Source: Bacteroidales bacterium (lineage in GTDB: Bacteria > Bacteroidota > Bacteroidia > Bacteroidales > UBA932). From it: a DNA stretch of 48,039 nt. Shown in pieces: positions 23,069-32,148 of this stretch (positions are counted from its first letter, which is position 1; the number at the start of each line of letters is the position of its first letter). The stretch covers positions 1-48,039 of the forward strand of contig JAGBCS010000078.1 in the NCBI GenBank assembly GCA_017937885.1, read 5' to 3'. The translations under genes and the position numbers were made by a program. Below the pieces are notes generated by a model that saw only the letters and a list, made by a program, of their open reading frames with translations, was not told the origin of the DNA and did no database searches.

Positions 23069-24393
23069 GCTTCCAATCCTTTAAGATATCCGATAATATC
23101 GTCGATGTTCTCCTTTGAGACCTTCTCTGTCACACAGAAGTTCACGAGATCCTTTTCCACTTCTACCGCACCGAAGACACCTATGAGCATCAGGGCATCC
23201 TGGAGCTTGTCCACAGGCATAAGGGACCTGAGTGTGAACTCCTTGAGGAAAGGCTTGTCAAACGCCTTCTCGAAAAGACCTGTCTCAAGAAGCCTGTCAT
23301 GCAGATAATGTGCTCCTCCATAGCTGAGTTCATTCACTTCACGAAGACCTTTCGGTCCCATAAGCGACATGTATACAGTCACATACAGAGCCATGAGAGA
23401 CTGGTTCGAACAGATGTTGCTGGTCGCCTTCTCGCGGCGGATATGCTGTTCGCGTGCCTGGAGCGTAAGTACATATGCGCGTTTTCCGTCCACATCCTTC
23501 GTCGCACCGACGATACGGCCCGGGAGCTTGCGGACATGGTCCTTGGTACATGCGAGGAAGCCTACATAAGGACCGCCATAGCAGAGCGGAACGCCAAGAC
23601 TCTGCGAATCTCCGCAGACGACGTCGGCACCCCATTCGCCAGGAGTCCTGATAACGGTAAGAGATGACGGATCCGAATATACCATCAGAAGTCCCTTCTG
23701 TGCATGGACAGCATCGGCAAAGCCTGTCAGATCCTCGATGATTCCGTATTTGTTGATTCCAGGAACGAGCACGCCTGCGACATCACCTGCGGCAAGCTCT
23801 GCAAGCATGGCACCATACGAAGTCACACCATCCTTACATGGGATGAAGCCGAGTTCAACCCCATTGAACTTTGCATACGTCCTGACAACCTTGATGACCT
23901 GCGGGAGTAGTCCCTCCGAAAGAAGGACACGTGTCTTCTTCTTTGTCGCGGCCATAGCCATCATCATGGCCTCAGCTGCAGCAGTCGCTCCGTCATACAT
24001 TGAAGCATTCGTGCAGTCCATTCCCGTAAGTTCGGTTATCATTGACTGATACTCAAAGATATAGCGGAGAGTACCTTGGGATACTTCAGGCTGATAAGGA
24101 GTATAAGCCGTAAGGAACTCCGAACGTGATATGATCTGAGGAATGACTGCAGGAGAATAGTGGTCATATGCTCCCAGACCGCAGAGGCAGAACAAGCCGA
24201 GATTCTGATCGGCCAACCCTTCGAAATATTGACGCACCTCAAGCTCTGACATCGCATCAGGCAGGTCATATTCCTCGCGGTATATGACGTCCTGAGGCAC
24301 ATCGGAGTAGAGATCCTCAAGGGACCCTACTCCGATTCTGTCCAGCATCTGGCGTATGTCATCTTCCGTGTGTGGAAAATAAGCGAAAGCCAT
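23065..24393 (-). CDS. gcvPA: Glycine dehydrogenase (decarboxylating) subunit 1
   Basis: This 442-residue N-terminal half of a split P protein begins with the family signature [19 protein letters not shown]. It has the conserved region [19 protein letters not shown] and ends [20 protein letters not shown] followed by a small C-terminal domain. It pairs with GcvPB to form the alpha2beta2 P protein. The split form is usual in Firmicutes, Thermotogae and archaea. As far as I recall, many Bacteroides carry a single long GcvP instead. It follows gcvH by 11 nt. Confidence 0.95.
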   Translation of the reverse strand: MAFAYFPHTEDDIRQMLDRIGVGSLEDLYSDVPQDVIYREEYDLPDAMSELEVRQYFEGLADQNLGLFCLCGLGAYDHYSPAVIPQIISRSEFLTAYTPYQPEVSQGTLRYIFEYQSMITELTGMDCTNASMYDGATAAAEAMMMAMAATKKKTRVLLSEGLLPQVIKVVRTYAKFNGVELGFIPCKDGVTSYGAMLAELAAGDVAGVLVPGINKYGIIEDLTGFADAVHAQKGLLMVYSDPSSLTVIRTPGEWGADVVCGDSQSLGVPLCYGGPYVGFLACTKDHVRKLPGRIVGATKDVDGKRAYVLTLQAREQHIRREKATSNICSNQSLMALYVTVYMSLMGPKGLREVNELSYGGAHYLHDRLLETGLFEKAFDKPFLKEFTLRSLMPVDKLQDALMLIGVFGAVEVEKDLVNFCVTEKVSKENIDDIIGYLKGLEA

Positions 24394-24404
24394 AAGCGTA
24401 TAGA

Positions 24405-24788
24405 TTATTCGTTAGCGCACATTTCTTCGTATGCCGCCGCATCCATGAGAGCCTCGAGCTCAGAAGGATCGCTCATTTCCACCTTCATGATCCAGTTTGC
24501 GAATGCATCCTGATTGAGAAGCTCCGGAGCATCCTCGAGCTCTTCATTGATCTCGACAACTGTACCTGAAACCGGGCTGTAGAGGTCGCTGGCTGCCTTC
24601 ACGCTTTCGACTGCACCGAACTCCTCACCGGCCTCGAGTTCATCATCAACTTCAGGCATGTCCACATACGAGAGGTCACCCATTGCATGCTGTGCGAAAT
24701 CTGTGATACCTACGATAGCTACATTGCCTTCTACCTTTACCCATTCATGTGACTCGCTGTAATAGAGTCCTTCAACTGTCTTTGCCAT
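24405..24788 (-). CDS. gcvH: Glycine cleavage system H protein
   Basis: This 127-residue lipoyl carrier protein has the modified lysine K64 in VESVKAASDLYSPVSG and the usual N-terminal YYSESHEWVKVEG. It shuttles the aminomethyl group between the P, T and L proteins. The lipoate ligase gene heading the operon would attach its cofactor. Confidence 0.96.
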   Translation of the reverse strand: MAKTVEGLYYSESHEWVKVEGNVAIVGITDFAQHAMGDLSYVDMPEVDDELEAGEEFGAVESVKAASDLYSPVSGTVVEINEELEDAPELLNQDAFANWIMKVEMSDPSELEALMDAAAYEEMCANE

Positions 24789-24804
24789 AATGTCTTGTGT
24801 TTAA

Positions 24805-25908
24805 TTATTTTTTGTAATTTGTCTCATAGAAACGGCGCTTGGTAACGATTCCCGGGAAAACCTTCTTGCGGATGCGGATCTCCACTTTGGTTCCAAGTTC
24901 GGTATATGCCTTGTCGACCATTGCAACGCATACGCTGCGGTCGGTCGAAATCGAGCGGTATCCTGTCGTGACGACTCCGACCTGCACGCCGTCCACCTCT
25001 ACAGGATAGCCCGCACGAGGAATCGCCTTGTCCTGAAGCTCGATGCCGACGCTCTTGCGAGTCAGTCCGGCTTCCTTCTGCGCCACGAGAGCGTCACGTC
25101 CGATGAATTCCTCCTTGTCCTTCACCTTTGCGAACATGCCCAGTCCCGCCTCGAGCGGAGTGATGTCGTCGTCGAGTTCATGCCCGTAGAGCGGGAGTCC
25201 TGCCTCAAAGCGGAGGGTGTCACGACATCCGAGGCCGCATGGTACTACTCCGGCAGCAAGAAGGACGTTCCACATCTCGTTTATCGCTTCATGTGTCGCA
25301 TATATCTCGAATCCGTCCTCTCCCGTATATCCGGTACGGCTCACGATCATACGCGTGCCTTTATATTCTGCCTCATAATAAGTATAGAATCCAAGATCCG
25401 CCGCAGGAGCAAGGCCAAGGGTCTCTACTGCATACCTTTCCGCCTCTGGTCCCTGAAGGGCGATCTGTCCCCATGTGTCTGATTCATTGACCACCTTGAC
25501 GTCATATCCTTCGGTCTGAGCACAGAGCCACGCATAGTCCTTCGCAATATTCGATGCATTGACCACAAGCAGGTAATGATCCGGCTCGAACTCCTTGTAC
25601 ACAAGAAGGTCATCGACTGTGCCGCCTTTCTCATTCAGCATCATTCCGTAAAGGATCTTTCCGTCTTCCATGCCTGCAATGTTGTTTGAAAAGACATGAT
25701 TGACAAACTTTGCGGCATCAGGTCCGCTGACAAAGATCTCTCCCATGTGAGAGACATCGAACATTCCGGCCTTGTGACGCACAGCATTGTGTTCATCTGT
25801 AATGTTCGTGTACTGTATAGGCATGATGAAGCCACCGAACGGGCTCATCAGGGCGCCAAGGGCCACGTGCTTGTCATAGAGACAGGTCTTCAAGAGATTC
25901 TCTTCCAT
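24805..25908 (-). CDS. gcvT: Aminomethyltransferase (glycine cleavage T protein)
   Basis: This 367-residue folate enzyme transfers the methylene carbon from GcvH to tetrahydrofolate and releases ammonia. Typical segments are MFDVSHMGEI near the N-terminus, RTGYTGEDGFEIY in the middle and RAGYPVEVDGVQVGVVTTG in the C-terminal domain. The start is 15 nt after the lipoate ligase stop and the gene is 16 nt before gcvH, in keeping with one operon. Confidence 0.96.
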   Translation of the reverse strand: MEENLLKTCLYDKHVALGALMSPFGGFIMPIQYTNITDEHNAVRHKAGMFDVSHMGEIFVSGPDAAKFVNHVFSNNIAGMEDGKILYGMMLNEKGGTVDDLLVYKEFEPDHYLLVVNASNIAKDYAWLCAQTEGYDVKVVNESDTWGQIALQGPEAERYAVETLGLAPAADLGFYTYYEAEYKGTRMIVSRTGYTGEDGFEIYATHEAINEMWNVLLAAGVVPCGLGCRDTLRFEAGLPLYGHELDDDITPLEAGLGMFAKVKDKEEFIGRDALVAQKEAGLTRKSVGIELQDKAIPRAGYPVEVDGVQVGVVTTGYRSISTDRSVCVAMVDKAYTELGTKVEIRIRKKVFPGIVTKRRFYETNYKK

Positions 25909-25923
25909 TATGAATGCTTGGTT

Positions 25924-26637
25924 TTATAGATTAATATATTCCTTTTCAATCATTTCTATTTCAGCAACATCCTTTGCATCAAGCGTCATCACGCCATCGC
26001 AGAAATGCTTCACCAGATACTCCATCAGCGCTTCCGCTGAATTCAAAGGCTCCGGCACCTGCATCATGCGCTCCGAATACTCCGCAAGGTTGCACACCCT
26101 CTGCCGCACGGACTCGACCCCATGTCTTGACAGTTTCTCCACCGGAGGGCGTATCGCCTCCGTCAAAGCCTCCATGTCAGTCGAATGCAGCAGGGTCCCA
26201 TGAACGATGCTTCTGTCCGGAAGCATATGAAAGGCATTTCCGCTAACCTTCCGGCCTTCCACCAGCACGTCATTGCGCCCTGACTTCTCCGCCGGCAGTC
26301 CCAATGAACAAAGACAGGCAGTCAATTCAGACAGAAACCTGTCAAAGACCGCCGACACATCTCCCCTGCGGGATACATATGACATCATGATATTGCCCTT
26401 GTCCGAATAGACACATCCACCTCCGCTCTTGCGTCTGTACACCTGGACGCCATGAGCTTCGCAATATGCCAGATTCACTTCATTCTCAAGAACCTGATTA
26501 CGTCCGATGATGACCGTAGGATCAGACTGCCACACGAAAAACGCCTCCTCATCAAAGGCCTTGGCCACATATTCCTCCATGGCCAGGTAGAAGATGAGCC
26601 TTCTGCTTCCGCACTCCGGTATGACTATGTTCTTCAT
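25924..26637 (-). CDS. lplA: Lipoate-protein ligase A family protein, short form
   Basis: The start is set at the ATG at 26637 (MKNIVIPECGSRRLIFYLAM). The longer frame begins with a TTG inside the -7 box. The 237-residue catalytic domain has IIGRNQVLENEVN, RRKSGGGCVYSDKGNIM and GRKVSGNAFHMLPDRSIVHG, matching the lipoate-adenylate site of LplA. It lacks a full C-terminal accessory domain, so it may act as a two-part ligase, a ligase with reduced needs, or a lipoyl/octanoyl transferase. As first gene of the operon it supplies lipoylated GcvH. Confidence 0.85.
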   Translation of the reverse strand: MKNIVIPECGSRRLIFYLAMEEYVAKAFDEEAFFVWQSDPTVIIGRNQVLENEVNLAYCEAHGVQVYRRKSGGGCVYSDKGNIMMSYVSRRGDVSAVFDRFLSELTACLCSLGLPAEKSGRNDVLVEGRKVSGNAFHMLPDRSIVHGTLLHSTDMEALTEAIRPPVEKLSRHGVESVRQRVCNLAEYSERMMQVPEPLNSAEALMEYLVKHFCDGVMTLDAKDVAEIEMIEKEYINL

Positions 26638-26655
26638 GTACGATCTAAAATCTTC

Positions 26656-26663
26656 CAAATTTA
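26656..26663 (-). promoter_or_regulatory. -7 box of the glycine cleavage operon
   Basis: TAAATTTG on the minus strand (26663 to 26656) lies 18 nt before the lplA start at 26637. I saw no glycine riboswitch in this short leader. Confidence 0.55.
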
Positions 26664-26730
26664 ATGATTTTTCTTGTAAATGGCATCATATATGTCAATT
26701 CTTTGAATCAGACAATTAAAAATATATGCT

Positions 26731-27192
26731 ATGTTGACCATGAGAAGCATCTTCCAGTGCATGATGGAAGGAGGATACAGACCATCCTACGAAAAGAACC
26801 ATATTCTTTTCAACATCGAAGACAATATCGGAGTAGTCGAATATGAAGAAGGTATTTTGTCAGTAAGGATATTCTTCAGCATTGAGGAAGGGACATCCGA
26901 ACTCTTTCTGGTGGCATCCAATGCCGCAATGTCGGAGACCTTCATCGTGAAGCCGGTGATTCTCGAGGACATGAAGAGCATAATGTTCAGCTGCGAATTC
27001 TTCTGCGACACAGTCAGACAGCTGAGAAAATATCTTCCAAGGAGCATAGAGCTTGTCAATGAAGCTCTTGATGCCCACAAGACGGAAATGAAGAATCTGA
27101 TATTGGCTGACAGCCTCACATCCAAGGCCATGCCGGCTCGGGATGATCTCTTCGAAGGACAGACATCGGTCAGAAGCAAGATGCTGTCCTGA
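26731..27192 (+). CDS. Conserved-looking 153-aa protein, possibly YbjN-like
   Basis: This 153-residue cytoplasmic protein alternates beta-strands (HILFNIEDNIGVVEYEEGIL) with a long C-terminal helix, a pattern seen in YbjN/T3S-chaperone-like folds. I cannot assign it with confidence. The gene diverges from the glycine cleavage operon and has its own terminator. An in-frame ATG at 26740 (MRSIFQCMMEGG) is an alternative start. Confidence 0.6.
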   Translation: MLTMRSIFQCMMEGGYRPSYEKNHILFNIEDNIGVVEYEEGILSVRIFFSIEEGTSELFLVASNAAMSETFIVKPVILEDMKSIMFSCEFFCDTVRQLRKYLPRSIELVNEALDAHKTEMKNLILADSLTSKAMPARDDLFEGQTSVRSKMLS

Positions 27193-27203
27193 CATATATG
27201 CAA

Positions 27204-27237
27204 AGAAGGCGGCAGAGGATCGTCTCTGCCGCCTTCT
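27204..27237. terminator. Bidirectional terminator between convergent genes
   Basis: AGAAGGCGGCAGAG (27204-27217) pairs perfectly over 14 bp with CTCTGCCGCCTTCT (27224-27237) around a 6-nt loop. It lies between the stops at 27192 (+) and 27260 (-). Confidence 0.75.
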
Positions 27238-27259
27238 CATATTCACTGAATGAAAAATC

Positions 27260-28774
27260 CTAGTTCTGATGTGCCGGTCTGAGGAGGTCGAGAACGACCT
27301 TTACAGGATTGAATGTAGCAAGAGGTACCTCGACGAAGAGAGTGTTCCAGTTGCTCATCGCACCGTTCCAGAGTCCAGGAAGTTCCAGAGCCTTGAGCTC
27401 GCGACCCTGATAGCTCTTCGAGCTGATGAAGCCTGCATCCTCGTCCACATATTTGAGGAGATCGAAGCTTTCTCCCTTGTAATTATGGAGGCAGCATACG
27501 ATATCTACAGGGTTGAAGTGCGTAGCTGATGCGAGTGCGTTTCGTGCATGATCGTCAGACATGTTGATCTGTACGCTTTCCAGAACCTGAAGCGAGGTAG
27601 ATCCGTCCTTCTCGGCAATGATGAAAGGACCGCCTCCAGGCTCACCCTGATTCTTCACCATACCTGCCACACGGATAGGACGGTCAAGCTTTGCACGAAG
27701 CGCAGCGACTCGTGCCTTGCAGTCAGATGCTGCAGGAAGAGTAACGCAGAGAGTCTTGTCAAGGAAAGCCTCGATTTCATCACAAAGCGCCTTGCACTCG
27801 TCAGAACATGGTTCTGCACATGCATCCAGAGCATTGAGATATCCGTAGATCCTGTCACGAAGTTCAAGAGCCTTTCCGAGAAGCACCTTCTTCCATGTAG
27901 CGGTCTCAGGAAGGAGTCTTTCATTGGCCACATTGTCAATATTCTTGATCGAAACGACTTCCTCTTCAATCTTATTGAGATTATAGATAAGGGCGCCGTG
28001 ACCTGCAGGACGGAAAAGGAGTGAGTCTGTCTCAGTCCTGAACGGCTTGTTCTCAACATCAACGGCCACTGTATCTGTAGCCTTGTCCTGGAATGTGAAG
28101 GTTATGTTGTACTTCACACCATACTTTGCCTCATATGCTTCCTTCACCTCTGCATATGCATCTTCAAAAAGATGCTGATGCTCAGGAGAAATCGTCACCA
28201 CGAGGTTTGCAGTACCATCCTCATTCCTCATATAGTTCTGGGCCTCAACGAGATGCTCAGCAAAAGCAGTACGGATCTCTCCGTCTGTATACTTATGGAA
28301 CTTGAGGACTCCCTTAGGCTTGGCTCCATAGCCGAGGCCTTCGTCAGTAAGGGTCTTTGCGAGAACATCCTTCCTGTACTCAGGACACTTGCATGACTCG
28401 GTACCGAAAAGTTCAGGAGTGTAGAACGCGAACGAAGCGATCTGATCAACGAACCTTGCTGCTGGAGCGTCGTCTGCGAGTTCCTTTCCCGCCTTGAGAG
28501 CGTCAAGCCCGCTGAACAGGTCCTTGAACATACGTGAAGCCGCTCCGGATGCAGGGACAAACTTGCACTTTCCGCTGATCTTTGCGCCGTCGTAATACTT
28601 TGCTGCTGCCTCTACTGCTGCCTCATCAAGAACCTGGATACCTCTTTCTGGGGTTGCAGGAGCAACGATCTTCATCCAAGGGAAGCCCTGCTTGAAGCGC
28701 TCCACCTGCTGCTCAACTGTCTGCACTGCCGAACCTCTCTGTTCGATCTGTGCGATATCTTCTTTAGTAAACAT
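27260..28774 (-). CDS. DUF4301 family protein
   Basis: This 504-residue cytoplasmic protein starts MFTKEDIAQIEQRGSAVQTV and has KFVPASGAASRMFKDLF (about 71-87), a sugar-nucleotidyltransferase-like loop typical of DUF4301, a family common in Bacteroidota. It contains RPAGHGALIYNLN and KNQGEPGGGPFI further on. The role is unknown; a nucleotidyltransferase activity on a sugar phosphate is a reasonable guess. It lies 33 nt after pdxB and may be part of the recF operon. Confidence 0.8.
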   Translation of the reverse strand: MFTKEDIAQIEQRGSAVQTVEQQVERFKQGFPWMKIVAPATPERGIQVLDEAAVEAAAKYYDGAKISGKCKFVPASGAASRMFKDLFSGLDALKAGKELADDAPAARFVDQIASFAFYTPELFGTESCKCPEYRKDVLAKTLTDEGLGYGAKPKGVLKFHKYTDGEIRTAFAEHLVEAQNYMRNEDGTANLVVTISPEHQHLFEDAYAEVKEAYEAKYGVKYNITFTFQDKATDTVAVDVENKPFRTETDSLLFRPAGHGALIYNLNKIEEEVVSIKNIDNVANERLLPETATWKKVLLGKALELRDRIYGYLNALDACAEPCSDECKALCDEIEAFLDKTLCVTLPAASDCKARVAALRAKLDRPIRVAGMVKNQGEPGGGPFIIAEKDGSTSLQVLESVQINMSDDHARNALASATHFNPVDIVCCLHNYKGESFDLLKYVDEDAGFISSKSYQGRELKALELPGLWNGAMSNWNTLFVEVPLATFNPVKVVLDLLRPAHQN

Positions 28775-28807
28775 TTGGTTATGGTTATTATTTAGTGTTG
28801 AATTGTT

Positions 28808-29842
28808 CTATTCCACATATACTTCCCTTCTGTACTGATACTCCGAACGAAGCTGTTCGAACTTTCCGGGATCCATGCGGAAGCGGAAGTCATCAGTAAA
28901 GATCGGGTAATTGTACTGGAAGACCGCTGCGATCTGACCATTGGTCTTTCCCTTGAGGTCCAGCAGGACCGGATCATGGTCCGGAAGATCAGCTTCCGGA
29001 AAGAAATCGTACAGTTCCTCTATCCCAAAGAAGCGGGCTATCGACTGCACAGCCATGGCAGTACCGGTCTGTTTCCCCTGATATGAATATCCGGCAATAT
29101 GAGGCGTCGCGATATCGACCATGTCAACAAGTTCAGCATCCACTTTCGGCTCATTGTTCCAGGTATCTATGACCACTGCACCGAACTTCGGCAATGTCGC
29201 CTTGAGAGCGTTTTCATTCACGACCTCACCTCTTGAAGCATTTATGAATATGGAGCCGGGCTGCATCATCGCAAAGAACCTGGATCCGGCCATACCGCGC
29301 GTTATTTCGTCCAACGGCACGTGCAAGGTGACAATCTGGGAATTCTCAAGAATATGTTCAAGAGAACAGAATCCTTCCGGACCTTCAGCCCTGGCACGAG
29401 GAGGATCGCATTTCAGCACGTTGAACCCGAGATAGCGGGCCATTTCCTCCACTTTCCTTCCCACATTACCTACACCTATTATTCCGATGGTCGCTCCATC
29501 GATCTTTATTCCCTTCCGCGCCGCAACTCCGTACAGAGCGGAAAAGACGTACTGCATGACGCCTCCGGCGTTACATCCGGCCGCGTTGTGCACCTCGATC
29601 CCATGGCTGTTGCAGAAGTCGAAATCCACGTGATCAGTACCGATCGTCGCAGTCGCAATCACCTTGACAGCAGAGCCTTCCAGAAGCTCCGCATTGCACT
29701 TGGTACGTGTGCGGAGAATGAGGGCATCGGCATCTGCGACATCCTCATGAGAGATATCCGGTCCCTTCTTGTACACCACTTCCGCATAGGGTTCGAACAC
29801 CCCGTTGAGGAAAGGTACATCTATGTCTGCTACTATCTTCAT
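28808..29842 (-). CDS. pdxB: Erythronate-4-phosphate dehydrogenase
   Basis: This 344-residue member of the D-2-hydroxyacid dehydrogenase family begins MKIVADIDVPFLNGVFEPYA and has IATATIGTDHVDFDFC, the NAD motif IIGVGNVGRKVE, the catalytic Arg in NASRGEVVNENAL and the catalytic His in TPHIAGYSYQGK. The last segment and the C-terminal dimerisation region are characteristic of PdxB. It oxidises 4-phosphoerythronate in pyridoxal-phosphate synthesis; PLP is the cofactor of GcvPB. It starts 4 nt after the DUF721 gene. Confidence 0.92.
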   Translation of the reverse strand: MKIVADIDVPFLNGVFEPYAEVVYKKGPDISHEDVADADALILRTRTKCNAELLEGSAVKVIATATIGTDHVDFDFCNSHGIEVHNAAGCNAGGVMQYVFSALYGVAARKGIKIDGATIGIIGVGNVGRKVEEMARYLGFNVLKCDPPRARAEGPEGFCSLEHILENSQIVTLHVPLDEITRGMAGSRFFAMMQPGSIFINASRGEVVNENALKATLPKFGAVVIDTWNNEPKVDAELVDMVDIATPHIAGYSYQGKQTGTAMAVQSIARFFGIEELYDFFPEADLPDHDPVLLDLKGKTNGQIAAVFQYNYPIFTDDFRFRMDPGKFEQLRSEYQYRREVYVE

Positions 29843-29846
29843 ATGT

Positions 29847-30188
29847 CTATTTCAAAATCAGATTCCTTATCACCGGTCCTCCTTTGGCGTCCCGTACAAA
29901 CATTTCGTCATTGTCAAGGTATTCGTTCATCTTCGCCAGCAGCACATCACGCTGGAAGTACAGCTGATTGCGTACGACAGACGAACTTATGGTACAGTAC
30001 AGCATGCCGTCGCGGAAGAAGCGGTCGACAGTATACCGTGATGCGCCGGACACGGCATCCCACGCCTCGAACACTCTCTGACGGTTGAATCCTGCCGAAA
30101 GCTTCATCTCGCGGATATACTGCGAGACGAGTTCCTGCATGCCCTGCGCATCCTTGCGTCCTATCCTGTTTCCTCCTGCCGCCATCAT
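29847..30188 (-). CDS. DUF721 (DciA-like) protein
   Basis: This 113-residue basic protein has the DUF721 core (FEAWDAVSGASRYTVDRFFR, then LYCTISSSVVRNQLYFQRD). DciA proteins of this family load or recruit the replicative helicase in bacteria without DnaC. The gene overlaps recF by four bases (ATGA), a pairing often seen in Bacteroidota, which supports a replication or repair role. Confidence 0.85.
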   Translation of the reverse strand: MMAAGGNRIGRKDAQGMQELVSQYIREMKLSAGFNRQRVFEAWDAVSGASRYTVDRFFRDGMLYCTISSSVVRNQLYFQRDVLLAKMNEYLDNDEMFVRDAKGGPVIRNLILK

Positions 30189-31282
30189 ATTCTTGTAAAG
30201 GTACCGCCTACCGTCTCGAAGTATGCTCTGTCCTGAGTGAGGCCGTCCACTATGCCGGACATGCGTACCTTGTTGCTGTCAGTTATGAATATCTGACCGA
30301 AATCGTTGCTCGCCACCATCTGCAGAAGGTTCGATATGCGCCCCATGTCGAGCTTGTCGAACACATCGTCAAGAAGAAGGATCGGAGCGAAGCCGTAATT
30401 CTTCTTCATGATCTCATACTGGGCGAACTTCAGTGACACGAGAAAAGATTTCTGCTGTCCCTGCGACCCGTAACGTCTTATCGGATGGCCGTTCATGGTA
30501 AAGACGAAATCATCCCTCTGCAGACCTGCCGAGGTATACTTCAGGATCCTGTCCTTTTCGAAAGAGGCAGACAGGAGCTGGTCCAGGGAAGCTTTCGAAA
30601 GTTCCGAATCATACTCGATGCACACCTGTTCGCTGTCACCTGAGACAGACTTATAATATTCTGATACTATCGGCCGGAGATCCTCAACAAAGCGCTTCCT
30701 CGCCTTCCATATCGGCTCGGCAAGGGCAGACATCCTCATGTCGATGACTTCAAGCAGGGAACGGTCTACATCCATTTCCTTGAGCATCCTGTTGCGTTGC
30801 TGAAGCAGTCTGTTGTACTGCTGGAGAGAAGTCATGTATTCCCGGTCCATCTGCGAAAGCACTGCATTCACAAAGCGGCGTCTTTCCTCGCCAGACTCGC
30901 TGACCATAGATATATCCGCCGGAGATACCATCACGATCGGCAGCACGCCTACATGTTCTGACACTCTGCCGTACGGCTTGTCATCACGCTTCACCTTCTT
31001 CTCGCCTTTCGAGGTCATCTTCAGCGCGAATCGGCTTGAAAGGCCGTTTTCCATCCGGTATGTTCCTGCTATCGAGAACTCTTCTGTCCCGTGACGGAAG
31101 TTGAAGCGGTCGGAAGTCGCGAATGCACTCTTGGTCATTGAAAGATAGTATACCGCATCCAGAAGATTGGTCTTACCCTCCCCGTTGTTACCGCTTATGC
31201 AGTTCACGTTCGGAGAGAACTCAAGCTCCTGAAGCTGTATGTTCCTGAAGTCGGATATGACTATTTTTTCTAGTACTGGCAT
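30185..31282 (-). CDS. recF: DNA replication/repair protein RecF
   Basis: The start is the ATG at 31282 (MPVLEKIVISDFRNIQLQEL), giving 365 residues, the family length. A longer frame would begin beyond the promoter. This SMC-like ATPase has Walker A GNNGEGKT (31-38), the signature-like YGSQGQQKSFLVSLKFAQ and Walker B PILLLDDVFDKLD. It helps load RecA at single-strand gaps with RecO and RecR. Confidence 0.94.
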   Translation of the reverse strand: MPVLEKIVISDFRNIQLQELEFSPNVNCISGNNGEGKTNLLDAVYYLSMTKSAFATSDRFNFRHGTEEFSIAGTYRMENGLSSRFALKMTSKGEKKVKRDDKPYGRVSEHVGVLPIVMVSPADISMVSESGEERRRFVNAVLSQMDREYMTSLQQYNRLLQQRNRMLKEMDVDRSLLEVIDMRMSALAEPIWKARKRFVEDLRPIVSEYYKSVSGDSEQVCIEYDSELSKASLDQLLSASFEKDRILKYTSAGLQRDDFVFTMNGHPIRRYGSQGQQKSFLVSLKFAQYEIMKKNYGFAPILLLDDVFDKLDMGRISNLLQMVASNDFGQIFITDSNKVRMSGIVDGLTQDRAYFETVGGTFTRI

Positions 31283-31304
31283 GACCGGTTCCGATATATC
31301 ATGG

Positions 31305-31312
31305 CAAATATA
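31305..31312 (-). promoter_or_regulatory. -7 box of the recF operon
   Basis: TATATTTG on the minus strand (31312 to 31305) lies 22 nt before the recF start at 31282. It sets recF, the DUF721 gene, pdxB and probably the DUF4301 gene under one promoter. Confidence 0.55.
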
Positions 31313-31350
31313 ACCAAATCCGCATAGAAAAGCAAGAGAGTAAAAAATTA

Positions 31351-31381
31351 TTGGGAGTTTGGACAATTTTTTCTAAATTTG
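31351..31381 (+). promoter_or_regulatory. Promoter of the TPR/yebC pair
   Basis: TTG at 31351-31353 and TAAATTTG at 31374-31381 are 20 nt apart. The leader to the ATG at 31478 is about 90 nt and holds GC-rich sequence with a short imperfect hairpin (GCGTTCTGACGCCTGAAAAT region). Confidence 0.55.
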
Positions 31382-31477
31382 CCGCCTGTTTGTGCGCAGT
31401 GCGTTCTGACGCCTGAAAATCAGGCATCCGGGGCATAGCGCATACGGCCCATAAGAATAATTAAAAAACTATCAGAT

Positions 31478-32146
31478 ATGGCTAAAGAAATCAAAAACGA
31501 AAATGCCGAGGCAGTAGTCGAGGCGGTTTCAAAGACTGAGAAATTCTTCAACGAGAACGGCAAGCTCCTTTCAACCATCTGCGTTGCAGTGGTAGTTGCA
31601 TGCGCTGCTGTCTTCTGCTGGTACAAGTTCGCTCACGAGCCTAAGGTACAGGAGGCTCTCGGCCAGATGGCTCTTGCAGAGCAGACATTCCGTGCAGGTG
31701 ACTACGAAGTGGCTCTCAACGGTGACGGAAACGTGCTCGGATTCGCACAGATCATCGACGAGTACGGCGCAAAGGCAGGAAAGGCTGTATACTTCTACGC
31801 AGGAGTATGCGAGCTCCAGAACGGAAACTGGGAGCAGGCCATCAAGTATCTTGAGTCTTACAAAGGCAAGGACGAGATCCTCGCAGCACGCGCTGCTGCA
31901 TGCATCGGTGACGCATACGTAGGTCTCGAGAACTACAGCAAGGCTCTTGCATGCTTCGAGAAGGCTGCCAACACCGTAGACAACATGTTTGCTGCAGGTT
32001 ACCTCCTCAAGGCAGGTGCAGTTGCAGAAAAGCTCGGTGACGAGGCAAAGGCACTCGCATACTACAAGAAGATCAAGGATCAGTATCCGCAGTCTATGGA
32101 AGGATACGACATCGACAAGTACATCGGCAGAATTGAGGCTAAGTAA
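31478..32146 (+). CDS. TPR-repeat protein with N-terminal membrane anchor (YfgM-like)
   Basis: This 222-residue protein has one membrane segment at about 30-50 (LLSTICVAVVVACAAVFCWY). A periplasmic-side stretch follows with three or four TPR-like helices (YFYAGVCELQNGNWEQAIKY, AACIGDAYVGLENYSKALAC, GAVAEKLGDEAKALAYYKKI). The layout matches YfgM/DUF2133-type anchors that assist periplasmic chaperone networks. It lies 2 nt before yebC, so the two are co-translated. Confidence 0.75.
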   Translation: MAKEIKNENAEAVVEAVSKTEKFFNENGKLLSTICVAVVVACAAVFCWYKFAHEPKVQEALGQMALAEQTFRAGDYEVALNGDGNVLGFAQIIDEYGAKAGKAVYFYAGVCELQNGNWEQAIKYLESYKGKDEILAARAAACIGDAYVGLENYSKALACFEKAANTVDNMFAAGYLLKAGAVAEKLGDEAKALAYYKKIKDQYPQSMEGYDIDKYIGRIEAK

Positions 32147-32148
32147 TT

